A stretch of DNA of 64,000 bases from Novosphingobium sp. ST904 (lineage in GTDB: Bacteria > Pseudomonadota > Alphaproteobacteria > Sphingomonadales > Sphingomonadaceae): contig NZ_LGJH01000151.1 of assembly GCF_001298105.1 (NCBI RefSeq), positions 1 to 64,000 of the forward strand, given 5' to 3'. The notes below the pieces were generated by a model. The model saw nothing but the letters and a program-made list of their open reading frames with translations. It did no database searches and had not been told where the DNA came from. Each line of letters opens with the position of its first letter. The stretch's first letter is position 1. The position numbers and the translations under genes were made by a program. Shown in pieces: positions 21,720-32,283 of this stretch.

Positions 21720-22630
21720 CCGCCCATACCGACACCGTGCTCGTCGTTGACGACACGCAGGAATCGCTCCGTTTCCTGACCGACACGCTGGAATCCTCCG
21801 GGATATCGGTGCTGGTGGCGACGAGCGGCGAGGCGGCGCTGCAATTGCTCGACCATGTCGTGCCCGACCTCGTGCTGATGGACGCGGTGATGCCCGGACT
21901 GGACGGCTTCGAGACCACCCGCGCGATCAAGGCGCTGCCGGCACGCGCGCATGTGCCGGTGATCTTCATGACCGGGCTCACCGAAAGCGAGCACGTCGTC
22001 CACGCGCTCGATTCAGGCGGGGTCGATTACTTGCGCAAGCCCATCGTCGTGGACGAGCTGCTGGCGCGGGTGCGCGTCCACATGGCCAATGCGCGCATCG
22101 CGCACGGCAGCCATTTCGCGCTCGACGCCACCGGGCGCAGTCTCATCGCGGTGCAGGCCGAAGGCCGGATGGGCTGGTGCACGCCCACGGCCGAAAAGCT
22201 GCTCCAGACTTTCGCGCCCGACTGGTCGCGCCATGGCGGGGAACTGCCGCCGCTGCTGCTGCCCCCGTTCATGCGCCTGTTCCAGGACAGTGCAGCGCCG
22301 GGCACCACCACCAAGCTCGACCTCGAAGGCGGACGCTCGCTCGAAACGGTGGTGGTCGGCCGCTCGCGTCCCGGCGAACTGCTGGTGCGCGTCAACCTGA
22401 TCGACCCGCAGGCCGATATCACCTGTTTGCAGGAACACTTCCGCCTCACCCAGCGCGAGGCCGAAGTGCTGCTGTGGATCAGCTACGGCAAGCCCAACCG
22501 CGTCATCAGCGAAATCCTGGCGATCAGCCCGCGCACGGTGAACAAGCACCTTGAACAGGTCTTCGAGAAACTGGGCGTGGAAACCCGCGCCGCCGCCGCG
22601 GCTTTCGCGGTGCGGGTGATTTCGCAGTAA
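21716..22630 (+). CDS. LuxR/NarL-type response regulator
   Basis: A protein of 304 residues. Residues about 5-125 form a receiver domain (VLVVDDTQES, phospho-Asp in LVLMDAVMPGLDG, MTGL, YLRKPI). A middle region of about 100 residues looks PAS-like and has no clear motif. The C-terminus is a LuxR-type helix-turn-helix (LTQREAEVLLWISYGKPNRVISEILAISPRTVNKHLEQVFEKLGV in outline). It is co-translated with the permease-kinase, its likely partner. NarL-type regulators bind inverted repeats, so it is the best candidate in this window to bind the TACGTCA motif (inference). Confidence 0.92.
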   Translation: MTAHTDTVLVVDDTQESLRFLTDTLESSGISVLVATSGEAALQLLDHVVPDLVLMDAVMPGLDGFETTRAIKALPARAHVPVIFMTGLTESEHVVHALDSGGVDYLRKPIVVDELLARVRVHMANARIAHGSHFALDATGRSLIAVQAEGRMGWCTPTAEKLLQTFAPDWSRHGGELPPLLLPPFMRLFQDSAAPGTTTKLDLEGGRSLETVVVGRSRPGELLVRVNLIDPQADITCLQEHFRLTQREAEVLLWISYGKPNRVISEILAISPRTVNKHLEQVFEKLGVETRAAAAAFAVRVISQ

Positions 22631-22639
22631 TGGCGGCCA

Positions 22640-22672
22640 GCGCAGGTTAGGCCAACCTGCGCGGGCCGGTTT
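22640..22672. terminator. Terminator between the response regulator and TPR-sulfotransferase 2
   Basis: GCGCAGGTT pairs with AACCTGCGC around a short AGGCC loop and is followed by GGGCCGGTTTT. It lies between two convergent genes. Confidence 0.65.
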
Positions 22673-22675
22673 TCC

Positions 22676-24750
22676 TCAGGCCAGCCGTTCCCGCCACTCG
22701 TCAGGCGCATCGGGATAAGCCGCCAGGACCGGCCCCAGCGCGGAAACGAGATCACCCAGCCACGGTTCGAAGCGCTTCCAGTGCTCCACCGCATCGGTGA
22801 ATATCGGCTGGCGCACCTGTTCCGAACTCGCGGTGCGGACCGCTCGCTCGGTCTGCCAGAAGGCAAGGCAGGCGTCCTCGAACGGCAGGCCGAGATGGCC
22901 GAGCAGCCGCGCCACCTCGCCCGGCGTATCGGCCACCATGCGCTCATAGATCACGCGGTGCACCGCCCCCGGCGCCGCCTGTTCGAATGCCGCCATCTGC
23001 GCCATGTAGTCTCGGTAATAAGCGCCGATCCCGGCGAGATCGTACGTGAAGTCCTGCCCGCGCGCGAAATGCTGCTTCCAGCCGGAGAAGCAGCAGCCCA
23101 GCGGATGGCGCCGCGCATCCACGATCCGCGCATTCGGCAGGATCAGGCGGATCAGGCCAAGGTGCTGCCAGTTGTTGGGCATCTTGTCGATGAAGTGCGG
23201 CTTGCCGCTCTGCCGGTGCGCGCGGGTGCGCTCGATATACTCTTCTCCCAGCCGCGTACGGTCGGCCGGGGAGAGCGAGGCCATCAGCGCGCCGTAGTCG
23301 GCGAATTCGCCCTCCTCGATCCGCGATTCGAGCGCGCGGCGATCATCATCAGATCGGGCAGCTCCATCGTCCCCTCGACCATCGAATGACTGGCGAGAAT
23401 CTGCTCCACCAAGGTCGATCCGGCGCGCGGCAGGCCCACCACGAAGATCGGATCGGCAGCAAGGCAGCCGCCTTCGCCGCGCCCCGCCAGAAACGGCGCG
23501 GTGAAGGTCGCCGCATGATCGCGGGCATGGCGATGCGCCTCCGCAGCGCCGAACGGTTCGCGCGCGGCGCGAAGGCGGTTGCCCGTCTCGTAGTGGCCGA
23601 AAGCCTCGGCATCGGCGCCCGCATCCTCCAGCGCCTTGCCGAGCGCGAAGTGCAGGTGCACCGCATCCTCGCCCTGCGCCTGTTCGCCTTCGAGACCGGC
23701 CAGCGCCGCGCGCATCGCTGCCAGGTCTTCGGCGCCGAGGCGCACGGTCTTGAGGTTGGCCAGGCTCCACCACGCCTCGCCCAGCGACGGCGCCAGCCGG
23801 CCCGCGCGGCGATAGGCGGCAATGGCATCGTCGCGCCGGCCGATCGTCTTGCAGACATGGCCGAGGTTCATCCAGATCCGCGGCTGGTCTTCGCGCCGTT
23901 CGAGCAGCGCTTCGTAGATCGCCTTGGCCCCATGCTGCTCCCCCGTCCGCACGAGGAACGAGGCCTTGAGCATGGCATGGGCAGGGCTGAGGGGATTGCG
24001 CGCGATCAGTTCGTCAGCCTGGGCGAGCGCTTCGGGAAGGCGGTTCGCCTGGCCTAACACGCGGGCCAGAAGGTCGCGCGCGGCCTCGAAACCCGGGGCC
24101 AGCGATATCGCCCGCTCCAGCAAGGCTACCGCATCATCCAGCCGCCCGATCCGCCATGCCAGTTCGCCCATCATGCGAATCGCGGCAGCATTTTCGGGAT
24201 CGCGGCGCAGGAAATCGTGCAGCAGCTTCTGCGCCGCTTCGAAATGCCCTTCGCCCAGCGCCAGCGCGGCCTTGACCAGATCGGGGTCGCGCGTTGCCGC
24301 CCTGACCGCGACAAGGTCCGCCTGGCCGGCCTCCGCCTCGCGCGTCCGCCCGGATCCCTGATCGCGAAGCGCCGCCGCCAGTCCGCTCCATGCCGCGCAG
24401 AGATCGGGACGCAGGTCACCGGCACGGCGGAACGCTGCTTCGGCCTGAACCGGTTCGCCAAGTTCGCGGCATACCTGCCCCAGTTCCAGAAACACCAGCG
24501 CCGCGCGCGGCTGGGTCGCCGCAAGATCGCCGAGAATCGCCCTTGCCGCGCGCCCCTTCCCCATCCGCCGCAAGGCCCGCGCCTCCACCAGCCGCGCCTG
24601 CGGATGACCGGGCAGCGCGCGCAGGATTTCCAGCGCCTGGGCATGCGCGATGTCGGGCCTTTCGGCCAGCAATCCGGCCGCATGGGACAAGGCCGTTTCA
24701 AGCGTTCCGGTGGCCGGTACTTGGGCGGGAGCGACGGGGGAGTGAGCCAT
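22676..24750 (-). CDS. TPR-repeat sulfotransferase 2 (frameshifted)
   Basis: About 690 residues. The first 480 hold TPR-like repeats (RVIWMNLGHVCKTIGRRDDAIAAYRRAG-type) and the start of the sulfotransferase domain, with the PAPS loop FVVGLPRAGSTLVEQIL. The rest continues in another frame with HFIDKMPNNWQHLGLIRLILPNARIVDARRHPLG and YDLAGIGAYYRDYM. A lost C near 23338 (minus strand CCC read as CC) would restore MMIARALESRIEEGEFADYG. It is homologous to sulfotransferase 1 and diverges from TonB receptor 2. The acceptor is unknown. Confidence 0.88.
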
Positions 24751-25135
24751 GAAACTCCTATGTGCAACTGCGAAACAGATCTAGGACATATGTTCAGGCT
24801 CGTCGAGTCCCGCAACGCGCAAACTGGAAAGTTCGCGCAGGAACCTGAAAGATAAGATCACATTTTAGCGCCTTGACAGCAGAAAAATGACTGTCACTAT
24901 CCAATTTAGGACGGGTGTTCGGAATGCTGCGATTGCGAAGCATTCCCTTTTATCTCTGGTAATTCGGCGTCGGCGAAGTCTTGTCGGCGAACCCGGAAGG
25001 CGTTGCTTCCGGGACAGGAGGAGGTTGCCTTCGCCAGACCCAAAGGGCGCGAAGGCGGTGCACGGCGACCCGCCGGCAAGGTGGGAGCTTTCGGGCCGGG
25101 AGAGGGCACGAAACGACAATTTGGGGGTCCATGAC
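24751..25135. promoter_or_regulatory. Promoter and structured leader of TonB receptor 2
   Basis: This 385-bp gap is AT-richer than its surroundings. It holds a promoter-like pair (TTGACA 24873-24878, CACTAT 24895-24900, 16-bp spacer) overlapped by a perfect inverted repeat TGACAG/CTGTCA (24874-24879, 24891-24896). A terminator-like hairpin follows at 24921-24951 and a second perfect hairpin at 24989-25010. GGGGGT at about 25122 is the likely ribosome-binding site. Confidence 0.5.
24921..24951 (+). terminator. Terminator-like hairpin in the TonB receptor 2 leader
   Basis: GGAATGCT pairs with AGCATTCC around a 10-base loop and is followed by CTTTT. It lies downstream of the predicted promoter and 185 bp upstream of the start codon, so it could be an attenuator. 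Confidence 0.5.
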
Positions 25136-27597
25136 ATGCACTTGACTACGCGGCATCGTCGCGCCGGTGAACTATGCCTGCTGGCGACGACGATACTCAC
25201 ACCCTTCGCGCTTCCGGCCACGGCCATGGCGCAAGAGGCCGGCGCGCCTCAAGCCTCGGAACAAACCACGGCGCCGTCGTCGGGCCTCACCGATATCGTC
25301 GTCACCGCCACGCGCACCTCGGAAAGCGTCCAGCGCGTACCGATCAGCATACAGGCGCTCGCGCCCGAAAAGCTCGACCAGCGGCAGGTCGCCAACTTCG
25401 CCGACTATGCCAATATCCTGCCTTCCGTCAGCTTCGCGACATTGGGCCCCGGCCGCAGCGAACCGTTCTTCCGCGGCATTTCGGTCTCGGGTGGGGCACT
25501 GCCGACAGTGGGCGTCTATCTCGATGAAATCCCGCTGACCACCGCAGGCCGCATGCCGGACCTGCACATCTACGATATCGAGCGCATCGAGGCGCTTTCC
25601 GGTCCGCAAGGCACGCTGTTCGGCGCCAGTTCGCTGGCCGGCACCCTGCGCATCATCACCCAGAAACCCAAGCTCGGCGAGTTCGAGGCCGGTTACGATG
25701 CGCAGATCAACAAGTACGGCGCAGGCGATCCGGGCGCGCAGCTCGAAGGTTTCATGAACCTGCCGGTGACCGAAAACGTCGCGATCCGCCTGATGGGCTA
25801 CTACCGCCACGATGGCGGCTACATCGACAACACGCCCGGCTCCTACAATTTCAAGCTGGGCGACGACGATCCCGACACCAATTACCTCCTGACCAACGAC
25901 GATCTGGTCAAGAAGAACTACAACCCCGTAACCGACTGGGGCGGCCGCGCACCGTTTCGGTGGATCTGGGTGACGACTGGCTGATCATGCCGTCGATCAC
26001 GTACCAGAACCTCAACGCCAAGGGCTCGTTCAACTACGATCCCGACGTCGGCGACCTCAAGGTCCACGATTATTCGGAAACCTACAACAAGGACAAGTGG
26101 TACCAGGCCGCGCTGACCATCCAGGGCCATCTGGGCGACTTCGACCTCGTATCGTCGACCGGCTACTTCAAGCGCCGGATCAAGAACGCCAACGACTACA
26201 CCTACTACTCGGTCACTTACGACAACTTCGGGCCGGGCTACGAATCCTACCTTCAGTTCAAGGATCCCGACGGAAACTTCCAGAACCCGGCGCAGGCCTA
26301 TTTCGGCAATCAGCGCCAGAGCAAGTTCACGCAGGAACTGCGGCTTTCCGTGCCGAAGTCCTGGCCCTTCACCCTGACTGCCGGCGCCTTCTACCAGTAC
26401 CAGAAGCAGAAGACCGACAGCGATTACTACATCAGGGATCTGGGCTATCTCTCGACCCTGCCGATCAACGCCGGGTCCAGCCACGCGGTGAAGCGCGATG
26501 CCTTCTACCTCGTGGAAACCAACACGGTGTACAAGGACTTCGCCCTCTTCGCCGAAGGCACTTACGAGATCGTGCCCAATCTCAAGGTGACGGGCGGCAT
26601 CCGCTACTTCGACACCAAGAACAGCAACTACGGCTTCGGCGGCGTCGAAGCCAGCGCCCGGTCCAGCCGCGCCTACAATACGCTTACCGGCGAACAGGGC
26701 TGCGACGTGCCGCTGCCCGACGAACGGCTGACCTGCATCAACACCGACATCAAGTATTCGGAAAAAGGCGAGACTCACAAGCTCAGCCTCGCCTGGCAGG
26801 CAACGCCGGACAAGATGCTCTACGCGACCTACTCCACCGGGTTCCGCCCCGGCGGCGGCAACCGTATCGCCCCGACCCAGCCCTACAAGGCCGATACCCT
26901 GACCAACTGGGAAATGGGCTTCAAGACCACCTGGGGCAACAACTTCCGCCTCAACGGCGCGGTCTACTACGAACAGTGGAAGGGCGTGCAGTACCTGGTC
27001 GTGCCGTTCGGCTTCCAGGGCGCGGGCCTTCGCCTCAATGCCGGCGATGCCAGGGTCTACGGCGTGGAAATGGACGCCGAATGGAAGATCGGCGATCTCA
27101 TGCTGAGCGCCGCCGGCGCCTACAACGATGCGGCGCTGGCGGAGAATTTCTGCAAGATCACCCGCGATTCTCCCACCTCGGACTATTACCAGCTCGCTTC
27201 CTGCCCCGATGTCGGCCAGCAGGCCGCCGCCAAGGGCACCCGCCTGCCGCGCCAGCCCAAGTTCAAGACCAACGCCACCGCGCGCTACAGCTTCATGGTC
27301 TCGGATTTCGACGCGTTCGTGCAGGCCGCAGCCTTCTACCAGACCTCCAGCACCTCGGACCTCGACACGTACAACAACAGCCTGCTCGGCAACACCAAGG
27401 GGTTCGAGAGCTTCGATTTCTCGGCAGGCTTCAAGAAGGACAACTGGTCGGTGGAAGCCTTCATCCAGAACGCCTTCGACAAGCGCGGGGCACTGAGCAA
27501 GAACACCTTCTGCTCGATCGCCTACTGCTCGGACTCGTCGCGAACCTACCCGATCAAGCCAAGGTTCCTCGGGCTGAAGTTCGGCCAGCGGTTCTGA
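25136..27597 (+). CDS. TonB-dependent receptor 2 (frameshifted)
   Basis: An outer-membrane receptor of about 820 residues. The start at 25136 gives a signal peptide ending in PATAMAQ. The plug domain has DIVVTATRTSESVQRVPISIQ and GPQGTLFGASSLAGTLRIIT. The barrel ends with KPRFLGLKFGQRF. One base is lost near 25951, between VTDWGGRA and TVSVDLGDDWLIMP. It diverges from TPR-sulfotransferase 2 and converges on the QHNDH operon, from which a strong terminator separates it. The ligand is unknown. Confidence 0.9.
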
Positions 27598-27622
27598 CGG
27601 TCTCTCACCAACCCACCTTGTC

Positions 27623-27659
27623 GCCCGCCACGGTTCATCCGTGGCGGGCCTTTTTTTTT
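27623..27659 (+). terminator. Strong terminator between TonB receptor 2 and the qhp operon
   Basis: GCCCGCCACGG pairs perfectly with CCGTGGCGGGC around a TTCAT loop and is followed by nine T. Confidence 0.93.
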
Positions 27660-27706
27660 GGGAAGAACGCGGGTCAGGGGAAAATGCGGCGATGCGCCAG
27701 ACCGCT

Positions 27707-28431
27707 CTATGTGGCCTGCGCCAGTTCGAACAGCATTTCGGCCCCGCCTTCCTCACAGGCCAGCGCGGCAAAGCCGGTGACCTGGGCAACGGCGAAGCTG
27801 ATGCCGTAAAGGTTTCGCCGATGTGGCACTCCGGGGATCGCCCGGGGGTAGCCCGAGGCGAGCAGCACCGGGCCATCCCCGCGCCGCGCCAGACCAAGCC
27901 GTGCGCGCGGCAGTCCCAGTCCAGTTCCACGCCGATCACGCCCTGAAGCATTCCCGGCAGGCACGGCACGCCGCCGGCTTCGCGCGCGGCGATCACCGAT
28001 GCGCCCGCAGCGCGGGCCTCGGCCACGGCGGCGGCGAACACCGGCTCATGCGCGGGATTGGTCGAGCCGAGGCTGAGGTTGATGAGATCGACCCGCTGTG
28101 CAGCCGACCAGCGGATCGCGGCGACGAGCGCTGCGGCGCTGGTTTTCAACCCCTCGCGAAAGACGCGTACCGGCAGGCACATGGCCTCGGGCGCCTTTTC
28201 GAGGATCGCGGCCGTGACGGCGGTGCCGTGGCCGAGACGGTCAAGCACGGCGTCCGGGCCGGTGTCGAGGCTGCCGTCGGCAAGCACGGCCACGCCCGGC
28301 GCGATACGGGCGGCGTCGATATGGTCGTGCCCCGGATGGACCCCGCTGTCGATCACCGCAATGCGCACGCCCCCGCCGGTGCGGCCCGGAAACAGCGGCG
28401 GCATCGCCCGGTCGGGATCGGGCGCGGTCAT
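27707..28431 (-). CDS. qhpE: Subtilisin-like maturation protease QhpE (frameshifted)
   Basis: A small S8-family protease of about 240 residues without a signal peptide. The catalytic Asp is in VRIAVIDSGVHPG, the His in LGHGTAVTA and the Ser in NLYGISFAVAQVTG. Asn/Gly support regions are INLSLGSTN. A lost G in the run at 27879-27882 breaks the frame before DGPVLLASGYPRAIPG. In the known QHNDH systems QhpE removes the leader of the cross-linked gamma subunit in the cytoplasm before export. Its start overlaps the stop of the ABC exporter gene (ATGA). It is the last gene of the operon. Confidence 0.88.
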
Positions 28432-30134
28432 GCCGCCTCGCGCTGGTGCGTGCTCACCCGGCCCTCCGCGATCGTCACCACCACGTCCGCCATTTCGGCG
28501 AGCAGCGGCTTGTGCGTGATGGCGATGATCGTCGCTTCGGGCAAAGCCTCCCGCAGCAATGCCGCGACCTGCCGCTCGGTCTCGCTGTCCAGCGCCGAAG
28601 TCGGCTCGTCGAGGATCAGCACATCGGGCTTGCGCAGCAAGGCGCGGGCGATGGCCACGCGCTGGCGCTCTCCCGCCGAAAGGGCAAGGCCGCGCTCCCC
28701 GGTGCGGGTTTCGAGGCCCAGCGGCAGCCGCGCGACAAGCGCGTCGAGACCGGCCAGTCGCACCGCTTCCGCAATCTCGCCCGCGCTCGCCTGCGGCCGC
28801 GCGAAAGCGACATTGGCGGCGATGGTGTCGTTGAACATGGTGGGAGACTGGTCGACCAGGATCACCTCGCGCCGCAAGTCGGCCAGCGCCAGATCGCGCA
28901 TGTCGTGCCCGTCCACGGTGACGCGGCCGGAATCGGGATCGAGATAGCGCACCATGAGGTCCGCCATGGTCGACTTGCCGACACCGCTCGGCCCGAGGAT
29001 CGCGCAGAAGGCGCCGCGCGGGAAAGTCACGTCCACGCCCGCCAGCACCGGGCGGCCGGCATGGGCGAAGGAGACGTTCTCGAAGCGGATGCCCTCCAGC
29101 ACGCGTGCCAGCGGCAGCGGGTCGGCGCGCTCGGTCACTTCGGGCGGCGTGTCGAACAGCTCGAAGATGCGCGCCAGCGAGACGCGCGCCGAACTGAGGC
29201 CGGAAACCAGCCCCATCATCACCTGGATCGGCGCGAAAAGGCGCATCTGGTACGTCATGAAGGCCACCAGCGTGCCGATCGTCATCGTGCCGTCGATGAT
29301 CCGCGCGCCGCCGTAGATGATGACGGCCGATGTCGTCACCGTCAGCAGCGTGCCGGGCACCGCGCCGGTCATGAATGAGGCGACCTGCATCCGCAGCATG
29401 GCGCGCACGAAGGCGTTGTTGCGCGTGGCGAAGCGGCTAACCTCATGCTCCCCGGCGCCGAGCGAGGCGATCACGCGCATCCCCATCACCGTGTCCACCA
29501 GCAGGCTGCCCAGATCCGCTCCGCGCTCGCGCATGTCGCGGGTGAGATCGTTGAGGCGGCGCTGATAGTGGCGGAAGGTCAGGACGCAGGCCGGGATCAG
29601 TACCACGCTGACCAGGAACAGCTTCCAGTCCAGCCACAGCATGATAGCCACGCTGCCCGCCAGCATCAGCGCATTGCTCAGCACCGAAAGCATGGTGTCG
29701 GCGGTGACGCGCTGGATATCGCTGACATCGCTGTTGAGGCGCGACATCAGGTCGCCCAGCCGGAACGATCCGTAGAAGCGCGGCGACAGCGTCTGCAGAT
29801 GGCGCAGCAGCGCGGCGCGGATATCGAACAGCATCGCCGCCGAAGTGCCGACATAGCGGTAGCTGGCAAGGATATTGAGCGCGAAACCCGCCATCGAAAC
29901 CGCCACCATGACCGCCGCGATGGTCAGCAGCGCGCGCATGTCGCTCTTGAGCAGGGCCTGGTCGATCATCAGCTTGGAAAGATAGGGCTGCGCAAGGTTC
30001 ATCGCCGTCGCCACGAGACTGATGACCAGCACGGTGAGCAAGGGCCGCCAGTATGGCGCCAGGAAGGGGCGCAAGCGCCGGTAGGTGCTCCAGTCCGCGA
30101 TCTTGGGCGGCTCTGTTGGAATGGGGGCGTTCAG
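28428..30134 (-). CDS. qhpF: ABC exporter QhpF (fused membrane and ATPase domains)
   Basis: About 568 residues. The N-terminal half has six membrane helices of the exporter type (PYLSKLMIDQALL, FRLGDLMSRLNSDVSDI, YGGARIIDGTMTIGTLVAFM). The C-terminal half is the ATPase with Walker A LGPSGVGKST, signature LSAGERQRVAIARAL, Walker B VLILDEPTSALD and the H-loop ITHK. In known QHNDH operons this exporter moves the processed gamma subunit to the periplasm. No ATG or GTG lies in frame near the expected N-terminus (NAPIPTEPPKIAD); the first usable codon is CTG at 30134-30132, so an indel near the start is possible. Confidence 0.88.
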   Translation of the reverse strand: MNAPIPTEPPKIADWSTYRRLRPFLAPYWRPLLTVLVISLVATAMNLAQPYLSKLMIDQALLKSDMRALLTIAAVMVAVSMAGFALNILASYRYVGTSAAMLFDIRAALLRHLQTLSPRFYGSFRLGDLMSRLNSDVSDIQRVTADTMLSVLSNALMLAGSVAIMLWLDWKLFLVSVVLIPACVLTFRHYQRRLNDLTRDMRERGADLGSLLVDTVMGMRVIASLGAGEHEVSRFATRNNAFVRAMLRMQVASFMTGAVPGTLLTVTTSAVIIYGGARIIDGTMTIGTLVAFMTYQMRLFAPIQVMMGLVSGLSSARVSLARIFELFDTPPEVTERADPLPLARVLEGIRFENVSFAHAGRPVLAGVDVTFPRGAFCAILGPSGVGKSTMADLMVRYLDPDSGRVTVDGHDMRDLALADLRREVILVDQSPTMFNDTIAANVAFARPQASAGEIAEAVRLAGLDALVARLPLGLETRTGERGLALSAGERQRVAIARALLRKPDVLILDEPTSALDSETERQVAALLREALPEATIIAITHKPLLAEMADVVVTIAEGRVSTHQREAA

Positions 30135-31124
30135 GTCACGGTCTCCCGGGGGACGAGGCGGAGGCCCCGCAATTCGTAGCGCGGCTCCGGCAGGCGGGAG
30201 AGCGCGGCGGTGCACCATTCGAAGCCTTCCGCCAGCGCGGCGAGCTGGGCCTGCCACCAGGCCCCCTTCCCGCCCGTGGCGTAAAACTGCGCGCAGAGCT
30301 TGAGGTGGCGCCGCATCGCGGCCAGCAGCATGGAGTGATAATGCGTGGCAAGCGCCTGTGCATCCTCGCCCTCGGCCAGGGCCTGCACCACGGCGGCGGC
30401 AAGAACGGCCTCGCGCACGGCCTGCGCGGTGCCATCTCCGCAGATCGGGTCGAAGGCGATGGCGCCGTACCGCAAGCGAGCCAGCCCGGCGCGGCAAGGC
30501 ATTCCAGCATGCCGGGCGCGGTTTCGAAGCTGGCGCCGGACAGCCGCGACAGTTCGACCCGCGCACCCAGATGGCGGCTTTGCGGCAGCAGTTCGTCGGG
30601 CGATCCGCCGATGGCAAGCAGCCAGCCGGTCGTGTCGCTGACCGGGATCAGGAACAGCCACCCGGTATCGAGCGATTCCACCCGGCAGGCATCGCCGTCT
30701 TCCTCGCGCAGCAACCGCACTTGCGCCGCGCCGGATGGCCGCGAACCGAACCGGCGCATGTTTCCCGAGGGAAAGGCATGGCCGCGTGAATGAAAAAATC
30801 ACTGTATATATTTGATTTATTTATATTATCTATCTCAAGACACTGATCCAGATCACCTTCGTCCAGCACGATCGCGCCGTGATCGAGCGTGGCGGGCTCC
30901 TGCCCGCCCCATGCCACTACGCGGCGCTGCACGCGGCGCTTGCCGGCCAGCAGTTCCGGATCGCCAAGACAGTCGCGCATCAGGGACAGCGCCGGATCGC
31001 TCAGCATCACCGCCGGGCCGGAAGGACGCGGCGCATCGTCCAGCGTCCAGTCCAGCCCTTGCGCGCCGAGCAGGCGCGCCGTGCAGCGCGCCGCGATCCC
31101 GCGCCCCCGGATCGCGGCCGTCAT
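30131..31124 (-). CDS. qhpG: QhpG-like flavoprotein for CTQ formation (heavily disrupted)
   Basis: The position between qhpB and the exporter fits QhpG, the FAD-dependent monooxygenase that hydroxylates the tryptophan of the cofactor. The N-terminal part runs in frame from 31124 (RGRGIAARCTARLLGAQG, a degenerate GxGxxA nucleotide loop; GPAVMLSDPALSLMRDCL). It continues through an AT-rich island at 30786-30846. A second frame follows (HAFPSGNMRRFGSRPSG, DTGWLFLIPVSDTTGWLLAIGG), and from about 30480 a third (RLRYGAIAFDPICGDGTAQAVREA). The last motif is typical of the family's FAD-binding C-terminal part. The island replaces or interrupts coding sequence, so this gene may be truly damaged rather than only mis-sequenced. 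Confidence 0.72.
30786..30846. other. AT-rich island inside qhpG
   Basis: About 60 bases that are overwhelmingly A/T (TGTATATATTTGATTTATTT, then ATATTATCTATCTC) sit in a gene that is otherwise strongly GC-rich. CACTG occurs at both ends of the core (30800-30804 and 30841-30845). The frames on the two sides do not match. No terminal inverted repeats or open reading frame are visible. Confidence 0.8.
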
Positions 31125-31140
31125 GCTGCGGCCCGGCTCA

Positions 31141-32230
31141 TCACGGTGTGGTGAGGATGCCCGCCATGGTGATGTCGTTGCCAAGCGCCCAGTCCTGTTC
31201 ATGCTTGAGCGTCGCCGCGTCGAAGACCGAAATCTCGAAGCCCGCGCCATAGATGTAGAGCTTCTTCCCATCGCGCGACATGCCGAAGTAATAGCGCGAA
31301 CGGCAGGGAAACTCCGACTTTTCCAGTGCGGTGTTGGTGGTGAGGTCGAAGTGCCAGAACTCGCAGCGCTTGGCCCCCAGCTTGCCGGTTTCGGCCACGG
31401 TATAGCCCTGCTTGCCATCCGGCGTGACCTGCAGGCCCGACATCGAATCGCGCCGGACCGATCGGCGTGAACTTGAACTCGCGCGAGGTCAGGTCGAAGC
31501 GGGCGATGCCGAAGACCTTGTTGTGGATGTAGGGATCGGCGGCGTTGAACACCGAGACATAGGCATTGGGATCGTGCAGCGTTTCCAGCGTGCCGCCCAT
31601 GCTGACATCGCGCATGCCGGGATCTTCCGGCTTGGCGAGGTCGATGCGGTCCGCCACCTTGAGCGTGGCGGTGTCGATCACCCGGATCTTCTTGTCGAAG
31701 ACGTAGAGCGTCTTGCCGTCAGGCGCGATGGCAAGGCGCGTGCGATAGCCCGGCCCCTCGTCTTCCTTGTCGATATCGACGGCGCGGGCGATCTTCTGGG
31801 TCTTGAGGTCGATCACCACGTATTGCGGCTTGCTGACGCGGTAGAGATCGATCTCCTTGTCGTAGTGCTGGGCCACCGTGTAGAACCAGCGCCCCGTGGG
31901 ATCGGCCACGCCGCCGGTGAAACGATAGCGCGTGGTCGGGGTGTTGAGGCTGAACTTGTTCACCACCTTGCGCGAGGCGGCATCCAGAACCTCGATCCCC
32001 GATGTCGTCAGCGTGGTGACGTAGATCTTCGAACGATCCGCCGAAAGCTGGATGTTGTCCGGCAGCCCGGTTTCCAGCGTGACCTTCTGGACGACCTTGC
32101 CGCTGGCATCGTCAACGAACTGGATCTGGTCGGGATAGCCGCCCAGCACGATGGTGCCGGCCTGCGAAGGTATTGCGGCGAATGCGAGAGCCGAGGCAAG
32201 CCCGGCAAGGCCGAGGCGAAGGGTCTTCAT
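31141..32230 (-). CDS. qhpB: Quinohemoprotein amine dehydrogenase beta subunit (frameshifted)
   Basis: A periplasmic seven-bladed beta-propeller of about 360 residues. The signal peptide is LGLAGLASALAFAAIPSQAG. Repeated YVTN-like blades follow (GTIVLGGYPDQIQFVDDASG, SADRSKIYVTTLTTSGIEVLDAAS, IAPDGKTLYVFDKKIRVIDTAT, SRDGKKLYIYGAGFEISVFDAAT). The frame breaks near 31455, between FKFTPI and RRDSMSGLQVTPDGKQG. The beta subunit packs against the diheme alpha and the cofactor-bearing gamma subunit. It follows qhpC by about 50 bp in the qhpADCBGFE order. Confidence 0.9.
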
Positions 32231-32283
32231 GCGGGCGTTCCCAGAATGCGAGCGACGGGCCGGGTGAGGGGGAGGCGCGCAGT

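Noticed and set aside
25000..25130. Cobalamin riboswitch before TonB receptor 2
   Set aside because: No B12-box-like sequence or the expected conserved core is present.
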